Made by a program: the position numbers and the translations under genes | NCBI RefSeq assembly: GCF_041381155.1 | Contig: NC_091142.1 | Location: 32,415,528-32,479,527 of the forward strand | Direction: 5' to 3' | Length of the DNA stretch: 64,000 bases | DNA from: Argopecten irradians | Taxonomy: Eukaryota; Mollusca; Bivalvia; Pectinida; Pectinidae | The notes under the pieces: generated by a model | Seen by the model: only the letters and a program-made list of their open reading frames with translations | What the model was told of the DNA's origin: nothing | Database searches by the model: none | Shown here: positions 1-10,950 of the stretch, piece by piece | How positions within the stretch are numbered: the stretch's first letter is position 1 | Layout of the letters: each line of letters begins with the position of its first letter

Positions 1-532
1 TTGCTACGTTGTTTCATTGTTGCTTGAATATGCATTAATTTCTGAAACATTATCAAGCTAGTTCCCCGCATCAAGCAACAATACTGGAAGAATTCTCAAA
101 ACACATTTAGGCCAAGTGAACGCATGGCTTTATCAAAGCTTCACATAAATATGTTCATTATTTTGGTTTAGAATTGATATATAAATATTTGCAGACACAA
201 CCATGTTAATTAAGTTATTGCATTTGTATCGATCATCAAACATTTCTCAAACAGATTCACGTGTGTCAACATTTAACAGTTGAATTATGAAATGAAATTT
301 TCAGTAGAGAAAGCAAAATAAAATTCAGGAATACTTCAGAAATATCTGGTTTCTTAACATTACATTTGATTTGACCCCCCCCCCCCCCCCTTGAAATTTT
401 ACATATTTTTTTTCTCTTTCTTTTTTCTTTTCTATTTTCCTGTCATTGGCCGAACACTACAGAATACAATCTGTGGTTTTCCTTTATAAAACCTGGAATC
501 CTTGTGTCATTAAAATGTTTTAATGTCCTTAC
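1..532. other. Piwi intron 9 (partial), no gene seen
   Basis: AT-rich sequence with no open exon on either strand that fits the missing MID domain. It holds a C run followed by a T/C-rich tract at about 377-440. Confidence 0.6.
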
Positions 533-650
533 GTGTTGATTTGGTTCATGAAACCAGACAGGGTGTTACATCTTCCCTCTGGAGCTATTCTTGTATGGGA
601 GGCAACATCTCTCATCACGGAGAAATCACTACGCACATCATCTGACAGAC
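533..650 (-). CDS. piwi: Piwi exon 9 (last exon in window)
   Basis: 118 nt, acceptor TATACAG, donor ACAC|GTAAGG, phase 1 to 2. It encodes [20 protein letters not shown] and FMNQINT. The next exon was not found in 1-532, so the gene continues to the left of the window. Confidence 0.92.
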
Positions 651-3600
651 CTGTATAATCAGAGAAATCACTGATCAGGACTCCAATTTAAATACTACTC
701 TTACCCATACATGTTCAGGCAATGGAAGACTTTCTACAATATCGACAATCTTATCAAAAAAAACTGCCCCACAGGTGAATCAAAATATGTCTAAATTGTA
801 AATTTTACAAATTTCAAAACATATTTTTATTATCCCTACCTGTGAGTATACACAATTCGGGTACCAGCAAGATTTTTTCTGGACGGCCCATCTTCACCTC
901 TCGGGGTTTAGCACGGCTCACCAACATGGGCTGCTGATCGTCTCGGATCACCTTATCATAAGCCTGAGAGCAATACAGAAATCTTAGAAAACTTTTCAAT
1001 ACACCTGGGATTCAAAGTTAGGGTACTAATCCAACCACTATACCAAGGTCTCAAAACAATTTACAAATCATAACTTTTTATGAAATCAATACCATGTAAA
1101 TCAATTAATTTTCCTTTCCATTATAAAAAACTGATCTAAAATAATAAGATATCAAAATGAAAATAAATCATAAATAAACAGTCTGAGTGAAATTGCATTG
1201 ATCAACACTAATGCTGGTCTGTTCGACAGAGTCTAGCAAAAATCTAATGGGTCTTCCTAAAGATACGACGCTGGTGGTCCGTCAGTCCACCTTGAAATCT
1301 ATGTTTTCATCTAAAAACAGGAGCAGACAATTTTGTATTTTTCTTCAGTGAAAAAAGTTATTTACTTTACACCATTACCACCATTGAAAAGTTTGAGCTT
1401 CTAATTTTACTTAAAGTGAAAAATATGAAAAATAATTAATTGCATCCCGAAAAAATTCCGTGGTACTTTATCTTATATAGAATGAAGTAATGATTGCGAA
1501 TGCACCAAAGGCAAAATAAATTATTTTATATTATTTTTTGTGTTAATTAGGCATATATATACACGATTAAACACCAATTATTGTTCAAATGATGAATATC
1601 ATTTATGCTCTGTCGGCGGTGGAGCATCTTTAAGAGATCTGATGCTACATAGTCTTTGTCATTATTGGAGAAACACAAATCTATATCAATGCATTTATTA
1701 AAATTGTAATCATGTAAAATCTTTGTTTTGTTTTCTTCATCAATAATGAAATTTACTGAACGGTCAGCTCTTTAAAAACAAACAAAAAATTCTTTTTAGT
1801 CAATCTATAACAATCTGTAAATAACAACAAAACCATTTTTATGGAGGATATTGTAGAAGTATTTTTTCTGTGTGATTTTCAGGTCTACCTGTATGGCTGT
1901 AGGTCTACCTAAATCAAAGTCCATGTAGACCTGCTGTCTAAATGATAAGAAAAGTGTCTAACACTGAATTGGTATTTACTTTTAGATAATACTCTTTGAA
2001 ACTGATTTCTCCCTCGCGCCTGGCAAAGGTACTGTCTGGATGGATGTCCCAATCTATGTCGTCAACACGGTATGTCTTGTTGTTATATCTGAAATATTAA
2101 AATTATGTGGTTCATGATATCATTCATTGAAACCAGTTTAATTCGTTAAGTATTTTTGATTTTGACAGCTCTAACAAGCAAGTTTTTAGTATCGTGTCGG
2201 GGCTTATTCTGTAGTGTATTTTGGGGCCAATATAAAGCCCATGAATACACACACCACATTGCTGATTTATTACATAACTTTAATGGATATTTAAAAACAT
2301 CACAGAAAAACAAGAGGCCCAGAGGGCCTGTATCGCTCACCTGGTTTGTAATGCCAAGTCATGTTCTGAATACAGGTTCATTGTTTCTTTTCTGAAGGAA
2401 TTTGAATATTTACCTCCGATTTCCCATATTGGGCCACACCTCTCCTGCCCCTGGGGGGTAAGAGCCAAAATTTATACAAGTTCTGTTTCCCTTCCAAAAA
2501 GGATGTTTGTGGCCAAATTTGGTTACAATCCATGCAGAACTCTAGGACAAGTAGCGATTTATAGGATTTAACCTCTATTTCCCCTATTGGGCCCTGCCCC
2601 CAGGGGGTCAGAGCCAAAATTTATACAAGTTCTGTTCCCCTTTCCCCAAGGATGTTTGTGGCCAAATTTGGTTACAATCCATGCAAAACTCTAGGACAAG
2701 TAGCGATTTATAGGATTTACCTCTATTTCCCCTATTGGGCCCCGCCCCTCCTGCCCCCTGGGGGTCAGAGCCAAAATTTATGCAAGCTCTGTTCCCCTTC
2801 CCCCAAGGATGTTTGTGGCCAAATTTGGTTACAATCCATGCAGAACTCTAGGACAAGTAGCGATTTATAGGATTTACCTCTTTTTCCCCTATTGGGCCCC
2901 GCCCCTCCTGCCCCCGGGGGGGTCAGAGGCCAAAATTTATACAAGTTCTGTTCCCCCTCCCCCAAGGATGTTTGTGGCCAAATTTGGTTACAATCCATGC
3001 AGAACTCTATGACTAGTAGCGATTTAAAGGATTTACCTCTATTTCCCCTATTGGGCCCCGCCCCTCCTGCCCCGGGGGGTCAGAGCCAAAATTTATACAA
3101 GTTCTGTTCCCCCTTCCCCAAGGATGTTTGTGGCCAAATTTGGTTACAATCCATGCAGAACTCTATGACTAGTAGCGATTTAAAGGATTTACCTCTATTT
3201 CCCCTATTGGGCCCCGCCCCTCCTGCCCCAGGGGGGTCAGAGCCAAAATTTATACAAGTTCTGTTCCCCCTCCCCCAAGGATGTTTGTGGCCAAATTTGG
3301 TTACAATCCATGCAGAACTCTATGACTAGTAGCCATTTAAAGGAATTGTTGACGGACAGACGGACGACGGACGGACGGACGGACGGACGGACGACGGACG
3401 GACGGACGACGGACGCCGCGCCATGACATAAGCTCACCGGCCCTTTGGGCCAGGTGAGCTAAAAATGAAAAAAAAGAGAGCTAAGCATAGTTTAGCTTCA
3501 CTAAGTTTCACAACCTCTGAATCCTACACCCTGAAATGAATCCTGCAACAATTAGGTGTGTTTAGGTGATAATGATTTCCTTTAGCTATGTTTAAAGTTT

Positions 3601-6600
3601 GGTTAGGATTGGATTTATAGTTTTTGAGAAACAGATCTAAACACAAAACTTAAATGTCAAGTCTTATAAATAGTTCAGCATCCCTAAATTTTACAGCCTC
3701 TGATATGAGTCCTGCATTAATTAGATGGGTTGAGGTGATAATGATGTCCTTTAGCTATGTTAAAAGTTTGGTTAGAAGTGGACTTAAACTTTTTGAGACA
3801 CAGAGCTAAATGCTTAACTTTAAAGTGAAATGTTGACGACAATGCCGCTTGAAAAGCAACACCATAGTTTCGCCTTCGCAAACTATCGTAACGGACGATA
3901 CAAAAATAAGCACCAAATTTAATTAAAATTTGGACTACCCTTTGATACAAGAGGCCCATGGGCCTTAGCGGTCACCTGATATCAGATACAGAATGAAACA
4001 AAGACATGCATATAAACACTATATATTTGCCCATCAGGCCCTTGAAGTCAGTCAGTGATTTTATAAATTTGACTTTTTAATCTATGAAGATTATTTGGTT
4101 ACATCAAATCTGTGAATTCAGAAGTAAGACTTTTGAAATGTTATCCATTTTGACCCCTTTTGGCCCAACCCCTCTGGCCCCTGGGGGTCAGCCAGGACCA
4201 ATTTGGATATGATGTTAAAATGCTATCTCAGGCTAATAATTCTAACCCAGATTGACTAATTTCCTATGAAAACTAAGCAAATAATGTTCCTAAATGTGTT
4301 TTTCCTATATAAACTATAGTAAACTTGACCCCCTCCCCAGAAGGGAAACATGAGACCCCAGGGTAATATTATTCACAATTTTTGTAAAGGACTTTAAGAC
4401 CTTTCCATCTATGCAGAGTATTTGATTCTACCAGTTCCAGAATTTCAGAAGAAGATTTTTGAAGTTTTAGCCTATTTGACCCGTTTTGGCCCCGTCCCTA
4501 AGGCCCCTGGGGATCAGTCAATCATGGAAAATTTGGTAATAAGATTCAATGGCCATCACATAGGGATAATTCTGACAACAATTGACTATAAATTTCCTAT
4601 TATAATGACTAAATAATGCTCAAAAATGTGTTTTCCCTATATAAACTACAGTAAACTTAACCCCCTCCCCAGGGGGAAACCTGAGACCCAAGGGTGATAT
4701 AATTCACAATTTTCACAAAACACCTTAAGACCTGTCCATCTATGAAGAGTATTTGATTCTACCATTTCCAGTATTTAAGAAGAAGATTTTTAAAGTTTTA
4801 GCCTATTTGCCCCTTTTGGCCCCACACCTCTGCCCCGAGGGGGTTGACCAGGACCAACATAGATATAATATTAAAATGTTATCTCAGGCTAATAATTCTA
4901 AACAAGTTTGACTCATTTCCTATGAAAATTGAGCAAAAAATGCTCATAAATGTGTTTTCTCTATATAAGCTTTAGTAAACTTGACCCCCTCCCCAGGGGG
5001 AAACATGAGACCCCATGGTCATATAATTCACAATTTTCATAAAACACCCTAAGACCTGTCCATCTATGAGGAGTATTTGATTCTACCATTTCCAGTATTT
5101 AAGAAGAAGATTTTTAAAGTTTTAGCCTATTTGCCCCTTTTGGCCCCACACCTCTGCCCCGAGGGGGTTGACCAGGACCAACATAGATATAATATTAAAA
5201 TGTTATCTCAGGCTAATAATTCTAAACAAGTTTGACTCATTTCCTATGAAAATTGAGCAAAAAATGCTCATAAATGTGTTTTCTCTATATAAGCTATAGT
5301 AAACTTGACCCCCTCCCCAGGGGGAAACGTGAGACCCCAGGGTCATATAATTCACAATTTTCATAAAACACCTTAAGACCTTTCCATCTATGAAGAGTAT
5401 GTGATTTAGAGCTGTTATCGTAGAGAAAATGTGCATCGCGATATTGTCAAAATTTGACGATATCGTCACGATAATATCGTGATTTTTGCCGAGTAAAATA
5501 TAAAAGGAATTTATGGAAATATAAGTCATGTTTGGGGGACCAATCATGAAAGTACAATAAAGAGTGAAATTTGTAAATAAACAAAGTGAAACATTCATCA
5601 AAACAAACATTTATTTGTTATACTTTTAATTAGATGTTTGTTTACAAGTCAATCAGATTCTATCCGTGTCCGACAGTGCAATGTTTTTGTTTCCTTTCCA
5701 ACTAACACATGATGGGTTACGGCTGACGACGATATCGTCGATATAAGTTTTTTTAACGATATCGTTGTCTCTTCTCTACAATCGAGATAATGCGATGCCG
5801 ATATATGATAACAGCTCTAATGTGATTCTATCAGTTCCAGAATTTCAGAAGAAGATTTTTGAAATTATAGCCTATTTGACCCCTTTTGATCTCGCCCCTA
5901 AGGCCCCTGGGAATCAGTCATGGAAAATTGGTTAATAGGATTCAATGGCCATCTCATACTGATAATTCTGACAATATTTGACTCATTTCCTATTACAAAT
6001 GATCAAATAATACTCAAAAATGTGTTTTCCCTATATAAACTATAGTAAACTTAACCCCCTCCCCAGGGGGAAACCTGAGACCCCAGGGTCATATAATTCA
6101 CAACTTTTGTAAAGGACCTTAGGACCTTTCTTCTATAAAGAGTATTTAATTCCATCACATCTGTGAGTGGAGAAGAAGATTTTTGAAATTTTAGTCAATT
6201 TTACCCCTTTTGGCCCCTCCCATAGCTCCCTGGGGTATGGGGACCATATAATTCACAATTTTGATTGACCTTATGCCTTAGAAGGTTTGTGCAAAATTTC
6301 ATTGAAAATGCTTCAGCGGTTTTGGAGAAGAAGTCGAAAATGTAAATTGTTTACGGACATACGACGCACGACAACGGACAAAAGGCGATTAGAATAGGTC
6401 ACTTGAGACTTCGTCTCAGGTGACCTAAAAATTAGCGAGTCAAAAATCAATTGCAAAAGAAATGAAATAGTTCAGAAACCAGATTGGTTATAATATATTC
6501 AGTCTGTGTTTAATTAGAATTAAGTGAAAATGATACTTCAACAAGGACATAGTCATTCTGATCCCCCGCCAATGGAGATATCAAAGCTGAAGTAAGTTTG

Positions 6601-9600
6601 ATTGTGGAGACTTATGTGTATGAAAAAAACCCAGGAAAAACGAAGTTGAGCTAAAGAAAGATATACACAAAGATGGGTGGAGTTTTGCAAAGTAACATTT
6701 ACCATTTACCATGATATTTTCAGCAATGTTTCCATGGTTACAGAAAAAAGCACAAAAAGTGAAAACCTAAAAATAGCAAAAGGCACTACTAGACCACAAG
6801 AACAATGTGTCTATGAAGTTTCATGGAAACATCTCTGCTGGTATTAGAGTTGTGCTCCGGAAACGATTCTTACACAAAAATCTGCCATTTTCAGCAATGT
6901 TTCCATGGTTACAGAAAAAAGTACAAAAAGTGAAAACCTTATAATAGCAAAAGGCACTACTAGACCATAAGACTAATGTGCCAATGGAGTTCCGTGCATA
7001 TATCTCAACCGGTTTTCCAGTTATGCTGCGGAAACGAACCTGGTACAAAAATATGATATTTTCAGCAATGTTTCCATGGTTATGGAAAAAGTGCATGAAA
7101 TGAAAACCTAAAAATAGCAAAAGGCACTACTAGACCATAAGAACAATGTGTCTATGAAGTTTCGTGGAATTATATCTACTGGTTTTAGAGTTATGCTCCG
7201 GAAACCATTCGTACGGATGGACGGACAGACGGAACCCATTTGTATATCCCCCGCCAACTTTGTTGGGCGGGGGATAAAAAAGGGTAAAGGGTACTTATTG
7301 GGTTAAATATGGTATACCTTATTGAATGATGCGACAAAATTACCTGGTAAGGACGATACTTCCAACAAACTTTTTGGTGCATCTGTCCACAAAGGATTCC
7401 CCACTGCGGTCATTGGTGTTGTAGATGTCGTACATCATGTCCAGTACTGTGTCTATCCTCATGATTTTATGGGAGATGTCAGCACACAACATGGCCTTGT
7501 TTTCGTATTGGAGGATGGATGTTATAAACCCAGGCACCACTCGAAGTCTGCAAAATTATATACTAGAAATTATTGTACACTCGTTGAATTTCATGGGTGC
7601 GATTTACAGTTTAGAACACAATTGGTTATTTTCGCAAAGTTTTCTTGGTAACATCGACACATGAAAGCATCATCCAAACAAACAACTGTTATGGATGAAT
7701 CTGCAAATTTAGTGAAATGAAGAATCCCATAAATATTAGCAACAATACAATAAATCTGTTTCGTAAGTAATTAATTTAATCATTTTACAATCATTTTTGA
7801 ATTTGATGAAGGAGGAAACCTACTTGTGTTGTGTGATATCGACTGCAAGGTCCATGTTAAAGTAGTTCCTTCCAATTTGCTGCATGTTGATGAGGTTCAA
7901 AATCCTGCAGAAATATTAAATAATTAATTTATCAAAATCTAAAATCACTTTATGGTTACTGATGAACAAAACATGTCATACATTTCGTTTCCAAAGAAAA
8001 CTGAAAAAATTGTTTAACCCACGATTTAACCACAATCCTATATAAACATCATCCAAATAGCAGCTAAATAACACTATAAATATCTTTGGGCCAAGATGAA
8101 AAGGTTTCTGTTTTGTCTCTTTCTGTCATTGACTATATAAACCTGTTTGTATTGCATAGTTCTGTAAGTTTCTAAAGTCAATGATGATTAAAATATCATA
8201 ACCGATACAAGCGTTTGTATATGCCACTGGAGATTAACAGAAGAATATTGCTAACAGACATCTTCTATTATTGTTTTTCAAAGGTTGGTGTCACTAAAAC
8301 ACAGCGAAGTCGATTTAACGGCAGAGGACAGTAACTTCTAGTACTGTGAGCTCAGTTGTAAATTTCACAAGGCGCAAGTAAACAGACTCCACACCGAATA
8401 ACAAAAGCAAGAGAACCTTGCACTTAAAACTGACAAGACACATAGAAATTAGAATTACCTTTTGAAGATGACATTGTACAAATGTAAACACTGGGGACTG
8501 GTGCTGTGAAAGGTGTTTGTAAGCTTGATGGTAATGCGGATATTTTCACTATCTCGCTTGGTCTGACTGAAAACTTCAGTCACCTGGAAAGAAACAAGGA
8601 CATAATTAGTAGGATTAACCTTTGTGTAGGTGGAATAAAGTAATTTGACCAAACCACTGGTCTGGAACATGTACATTCTCTTTTGCAACTTTTGTCCATC
8701 TTATTTTTAAAATAACAATATTCCCACCAGGAAAGATATGACAGAATTTTTGCATTTGTAATTTTGAAGTAGTTTCACAATGGGCATGTGATAGGAAAAT
8801 TTGTCAAATTGTTCACCTCAGACTGTTTTATTCCAGAATTTCTGAAGGTCCAGTACTAATGCAGGGTAATCCCATCCAAGGGAATTCAGTTAGGTTTACT
8901 ACAATCACACTTTTAAGCATCTTATAACCCAGAAATGGTCCAAACTAGTCTAAATATCAAAGCTGGACTTGGCCAGAAAGGTTGATACCATATCACAACC
9001 CCAATTTCAAGTCAACATGAATATAAGCTTTCAATTAAATTTATCTTTGTGCAACACATAACAAGTTAAACATATCTATACAAAATAATGTGCGTGATCT
9101 ATGTACCTCTTGTGGGAGTCTGTGGGGCAGATACAGGATCATTCCATCAAAGACTCGAGTTGGTCCTAGAAGATCGGCATGTGTGAATAACAGTCCTGCC
9201 CTCATCTTACGACTGTCTATCATAGGGTTAAAGTCAACATGATACTGATAAAGAGACCAGTCATCATCACAATCAAAAGTGAAGAAGTTTGTTGCTAGAG
9301 GCAACGGAGTTCCAGAGCTTCCTAAAAGGAAAGTTGAAATAACATTTTACAAGCAAATATGTAGTTTATGTACACATTTGTATATGTTACAGTGTGACCT
9401 AAAAATCATCTTCAATAAGATAATCACAAACATGTTTAAGTTAAAATTCCTAGAAACTTAAAAGGTATACCAGCAAACATCTTTACTGGTTGCTCCACCA
9501 GTACTAACAGATGGAATTGAACAAGGATTCTTCATTCCGAAATTGTACAACTGATTATTTAAATTCACAAAGTTCAGCTTGACATCAGTCTCAAGTTAAG

Positions 9601-10275
9601 GTAGATAGATCAGCTAGAAGACTTTCAAAATCACCATTTATATCTTTATGCAAGTTGCTCAGCAAGCATTATCTACACAGTAACTTTGTCACCATTCAAA
9701 ATCATAGTTACCCTTTTTGTCTGTGATATGAGCTGGGCGAGTATTAACATCTGTGTAACGAAAGTCTGCCCTCCGTTTTCCTATTTGTCTGGCATCTCCA
9801 GTTCCTACACGGAGCTGTGCCATTTCCTCTACTGGGGCTCTCGGTGCATCTCCTGCGCCTGGCCTTGGAGCAGATGCTCCCCCGCGGTAACTTGCTCTAC
9901 CACTTCCTGCTACACTGGTCGCTCCACCAGGTGTTGGAGCTGGGGCAGCCGCAGTCGGCTGGAATATAGAAAGACATTAAGTCGTCGGATATTTAATGTG
10001 TTTAATGCGACAATTTAGCACCACTAGGATTAAAACAGGAGGGATATATATGGGAGCTAAAATAATGCATTTTTGTTTTACAAATACATGTGAATTTATG
10101 TTTATCAGATACTGAAAAATAACATTAAACAGAGACTGATTGTTCCTACAAGTCTTACCTGTTGAACTTGTTGGACTCGCTGCTGTTCCTCTCCAGGGCG
10201 CCGTGAAGGTTCTTCCTGAGGGGTAGCACTTCCACGCGATCGTCCCCTCGAACGTCCTCTGGCCCGTCCCGACAT
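533..10275 (-). CDS. piwi: Piwi-clade Argonaute, 5' part of gene (nine exons; 3' end off window)
   Basis: Germline Argonaute that binds piRNAs and silences transposons. Nine exons (10275-10159, 9958-9712, 9321-9107, 8583-8459, 7904-7824, 7547-7344, 2088-1980, 963-840, 650-533) join in frame with GT-AG borders, giving about 447 residues (1340 nt). The N-terminus starts [15 protein letters not shown], an RG-rich tail typical of Piwi proteins; such arginines are usually symmetrically dimethylated for Tudor binding. The N domain shows [12 protein letters not shown] and [13 protein letters not shown]. The PAZ domain shows [20 protein letters not shown] and [13 protein letters not shown]. Then come [10 protein letters not shown] and the linker toward MID. 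Usual family length is about 850-900 residues, so MID and the catalytic PIWI domain lie beyond base 1. Closest in feel to vertebrate PIWIL1. Introns are heavily loaded with transposons. Recognition is firm; exact orthology is inferred. Confidence 0.95.
840..963 (-). CDS. piwi: Piwi exon 8 (linker after PAZ)
   Basis: 124 nt, phase 0 to 1. It encodes [19 protein letters not shown] and [13 protein letters not shown], the conserved LIPELCYLTG-type motif leading to the MID domain. Confidence 0.95.
1299..1633 (-). repeat. TTAA-flanked MITE, copy 1 (one end truncated)
   Basis: It ends in GGCGGTGGAGCATCT followed by TTAA, the inverse of the terminal AGATGCTCCACCGCC seen in other copies (27008, 37277, 60035). 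The interior shares ACTTTACACCATTACCA and the TTGAGCTTCT block with those copies. The outer ~25 bp at the left end are missing. It sits in a Piwi intron. Confidence 0.8.
1980..2088 (-). CDS. piwi: Piwi exon 7 (PAZ domain, second part)
   Basis: 109 nt, phase 2 to 0. It encodes [20 protein letters not shown] and ISFKEYYLK. It is separated from exon 6 by a ~5.3 kb intron filled with three pearl-like elements and a hAT MITE. Confidence 0.95.
2309..3462 (+). mobile_element. Pearl/Helentron-like non-autonomous element, family A
   Basis: The 5' end is ACAAG followed by the palindrome AGGCCCAGAGGGCCT and GCTCACCTGG. The core has about six tandem ~145-bp units sharing GATGTTTGTGGCCAAATTTG and ATCCATGCAGAACTCTA. 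An ACGG/ACGACGG microsatellite (3352-3415) follows, then a GGCCCTTTGGGCC hairpin and CCAGGTGAGCTAA. The 3' sequence is the inverse of the 5' GCTCACCTGG. The layout matches bivalve pearl elements, regarded as Helentron-associated. ORFs within it are frames of the tandem unit, not genes. Confidence 0.85.
3947..6428 (+). mobile_element. Pearl-like element, family B, hosting a hAT MITE
   Basis: The 5' end is ACAAG, palindrome AGGCCCATGGGCCT, then GGTCACCTGA. The core has repeated ~330-bp units with CCCCTCCCCAGGGGGAAAC. The 3' end is GACAACGGACAAAAGGCGAT and a hairpin (GAGACTTCGTCTC) closing in TCAGGTGACCTAA, the inverse of the 5' end. A MITE at 5407-5819 interrupts it. Confidence 0.85.
5407..5819. 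mobile_element. hAT-type MITE with perfect 8-bp target duplication
   Basis: Terminal inverted repeats TAGAGCTGTTATC and GATAACAGCTCTA are flanked on both sides by ATGTGATT (5399-5406 and 5820-5827), a target-site duplication of the length made by hAT transposases. The 413-bp interior carries clustered ATATCGT/ACGATAT palindromes and no coding potential. Confidence 0.9.
6541..7278 (+). mobile_element. Pearl-like element, family C
   Basis: The 5' end is ACAAGGACATAGTCATTC then ATCCCCCGCCAA. The core has three ~150-bp units sharing TTTTCAGCAATGTTTCCATG and GGCACTACTAGACC. A short GGACGGAC tract and the hairpin ATCCCCCGCCAAC...GTTGGGCGGGGGAT follow, ending in AAAA. The same family recurs at 23354-25214. 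Confidence 0.82.
7344..7547 (-). CDS. piwi: Piwi exon 6 (PAZ domain, first part)
   Basis: 204 nt, phase 2 to 2. It encodes [40 protein letters not shown] and FVGSIVLT. This is the core of the PAZ fold that anchors the 2'-O-methylated 3' end of piRNAs. Confidence 0.95.
7824..7904 (-). CDS. piwi: Piwi exon 5
   Basis: 81 nt, phase 2 to 2. It encodes [18 protein letters not shown] and DITQHK, corresponding to the LLNMKQVGRNFY-type segment just before PAZ. Confidence 0.92.
8459..8583 (-). CDS. piwi: Piwi exon 4
   Basis: 125 nt, acceptor TTTCCAG, donor AAAAG|GTAATT, phase 0 to 2. It encodes the beta-rich linker [20 protein letters not shown] and [10 protein letters not shown], which align with the segment preceding PAZ in Piwi proteins. 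Confidence 0.93.
9107..9321 (-). CDS. piwi: Piwi exon 3 (N domain)
   Basis: 215 nt, acceptor TTTTAG, donor GAG|GTACAT. It encodes [23 protein letters not shown] and the [15 protein letters not shown] block, the most recognisable Piwi N-domain signature in the window. Phases 1 to 0 agree with neighbouring exons. Confidence 0.95.
9712..9958 (-). CDS. piwi: Piwi exon 2 (Ala/Pro/Gly-rich region, start of N domain)
   Basis: 247 nt, phase 0 in and phase 1 out (AAAAAGG|GTAACT). It encodes a low-complexity Ala/Pro/Gly stretch with scattered Arg (GRASYRGG), then [19 protein letters not shown], which leads into the N domain as in other Piwi proteins. Confidence 0.92.
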
Positions 10276-10305
10276 CTTGCAGGTCTTCTTTGTTTGAGGT
10301 TATTT
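10159..10305 (-). CDS. piwi: Piwi exon 1 (5'UTR end plus codons 1-39)
   Basis: The ATG is at 10275-10273. 39 codons run to a CAG|GTAAG donor (exon end 10159, phase 0). The start is chosen because the RG-rich peptide [10 protein letters not shown] begins there and an upstream acceptor (exon start near 10305) leaves only ~30 nt of 5'UTR. This implies at least one more non-coding 5' exon further right, which I could not place. The tail of the exon is Gln-rich (QQRVQQVQQ). Confidence 0.9.
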
Positions 10306-10950
10306 CTGCAGATACAGAGAAATACTATGTAATCTGGATAAAAAAATAATATATAATCTGGATAAAACTCATAGCCTTTATCAACGTAAAGTAAAGTTTC
10401 CCACAGCCCCAATTAGCATGGTGCTGCGCCCTGCCCTTTTTACCTGACTCTATGCCCCTATAACCTAATGCCATGCCCTAGTGTCCCCAGTACACTTTTA
10501 CTTACTATTTAAACTACAAAAATACCAGGCAGTGGTTTCATAATTAAGTAAATAAAAGAGGTGTGACCACTCCCTGACCCCCTGATCAACACCCCAGTGG
10601 CCCTAATTAGCAGCCTTGGGTTATTTCCACCTTGGCTTGTGGTGTCTCTTCCACGTCTCTGTATTATGTGAGCTGAAGTCAAGCAGATGATGGGTAGCCT
10701 AGAAAACAATCAGCTGGCCTTTCAATAGGTTTTATGACTACAGCTAGTGAGCATTACTACAAAAACAAATACTGCTTACAACTGTAAATGATTTACTCCC
10801 GTTTTTAATGCTTAATTGTCCTATCTAAATCTGATGGATGTCAAAAGCCTTGCAATCGTAATGGCTGTCATTTTGGATGTATTGTAATAGTAGATCCAGA
10901 TTTAGGCATACAATATTACAGGATTTTCCCATTAGTCGGTCACCTTTTTT

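Noticed and set aside
2156..3437. Several overlapping short proteins with [11 protein letters not shown] or [11 protein letters not shown]
   Set aside because: They are sense and antisense frames of the family A ~145-bp core unit.
9686..10018. 110-residue plus-strand Cys/Ser-rich ORF
   Set aside because: Antisense shadow of Piwi exon 2.
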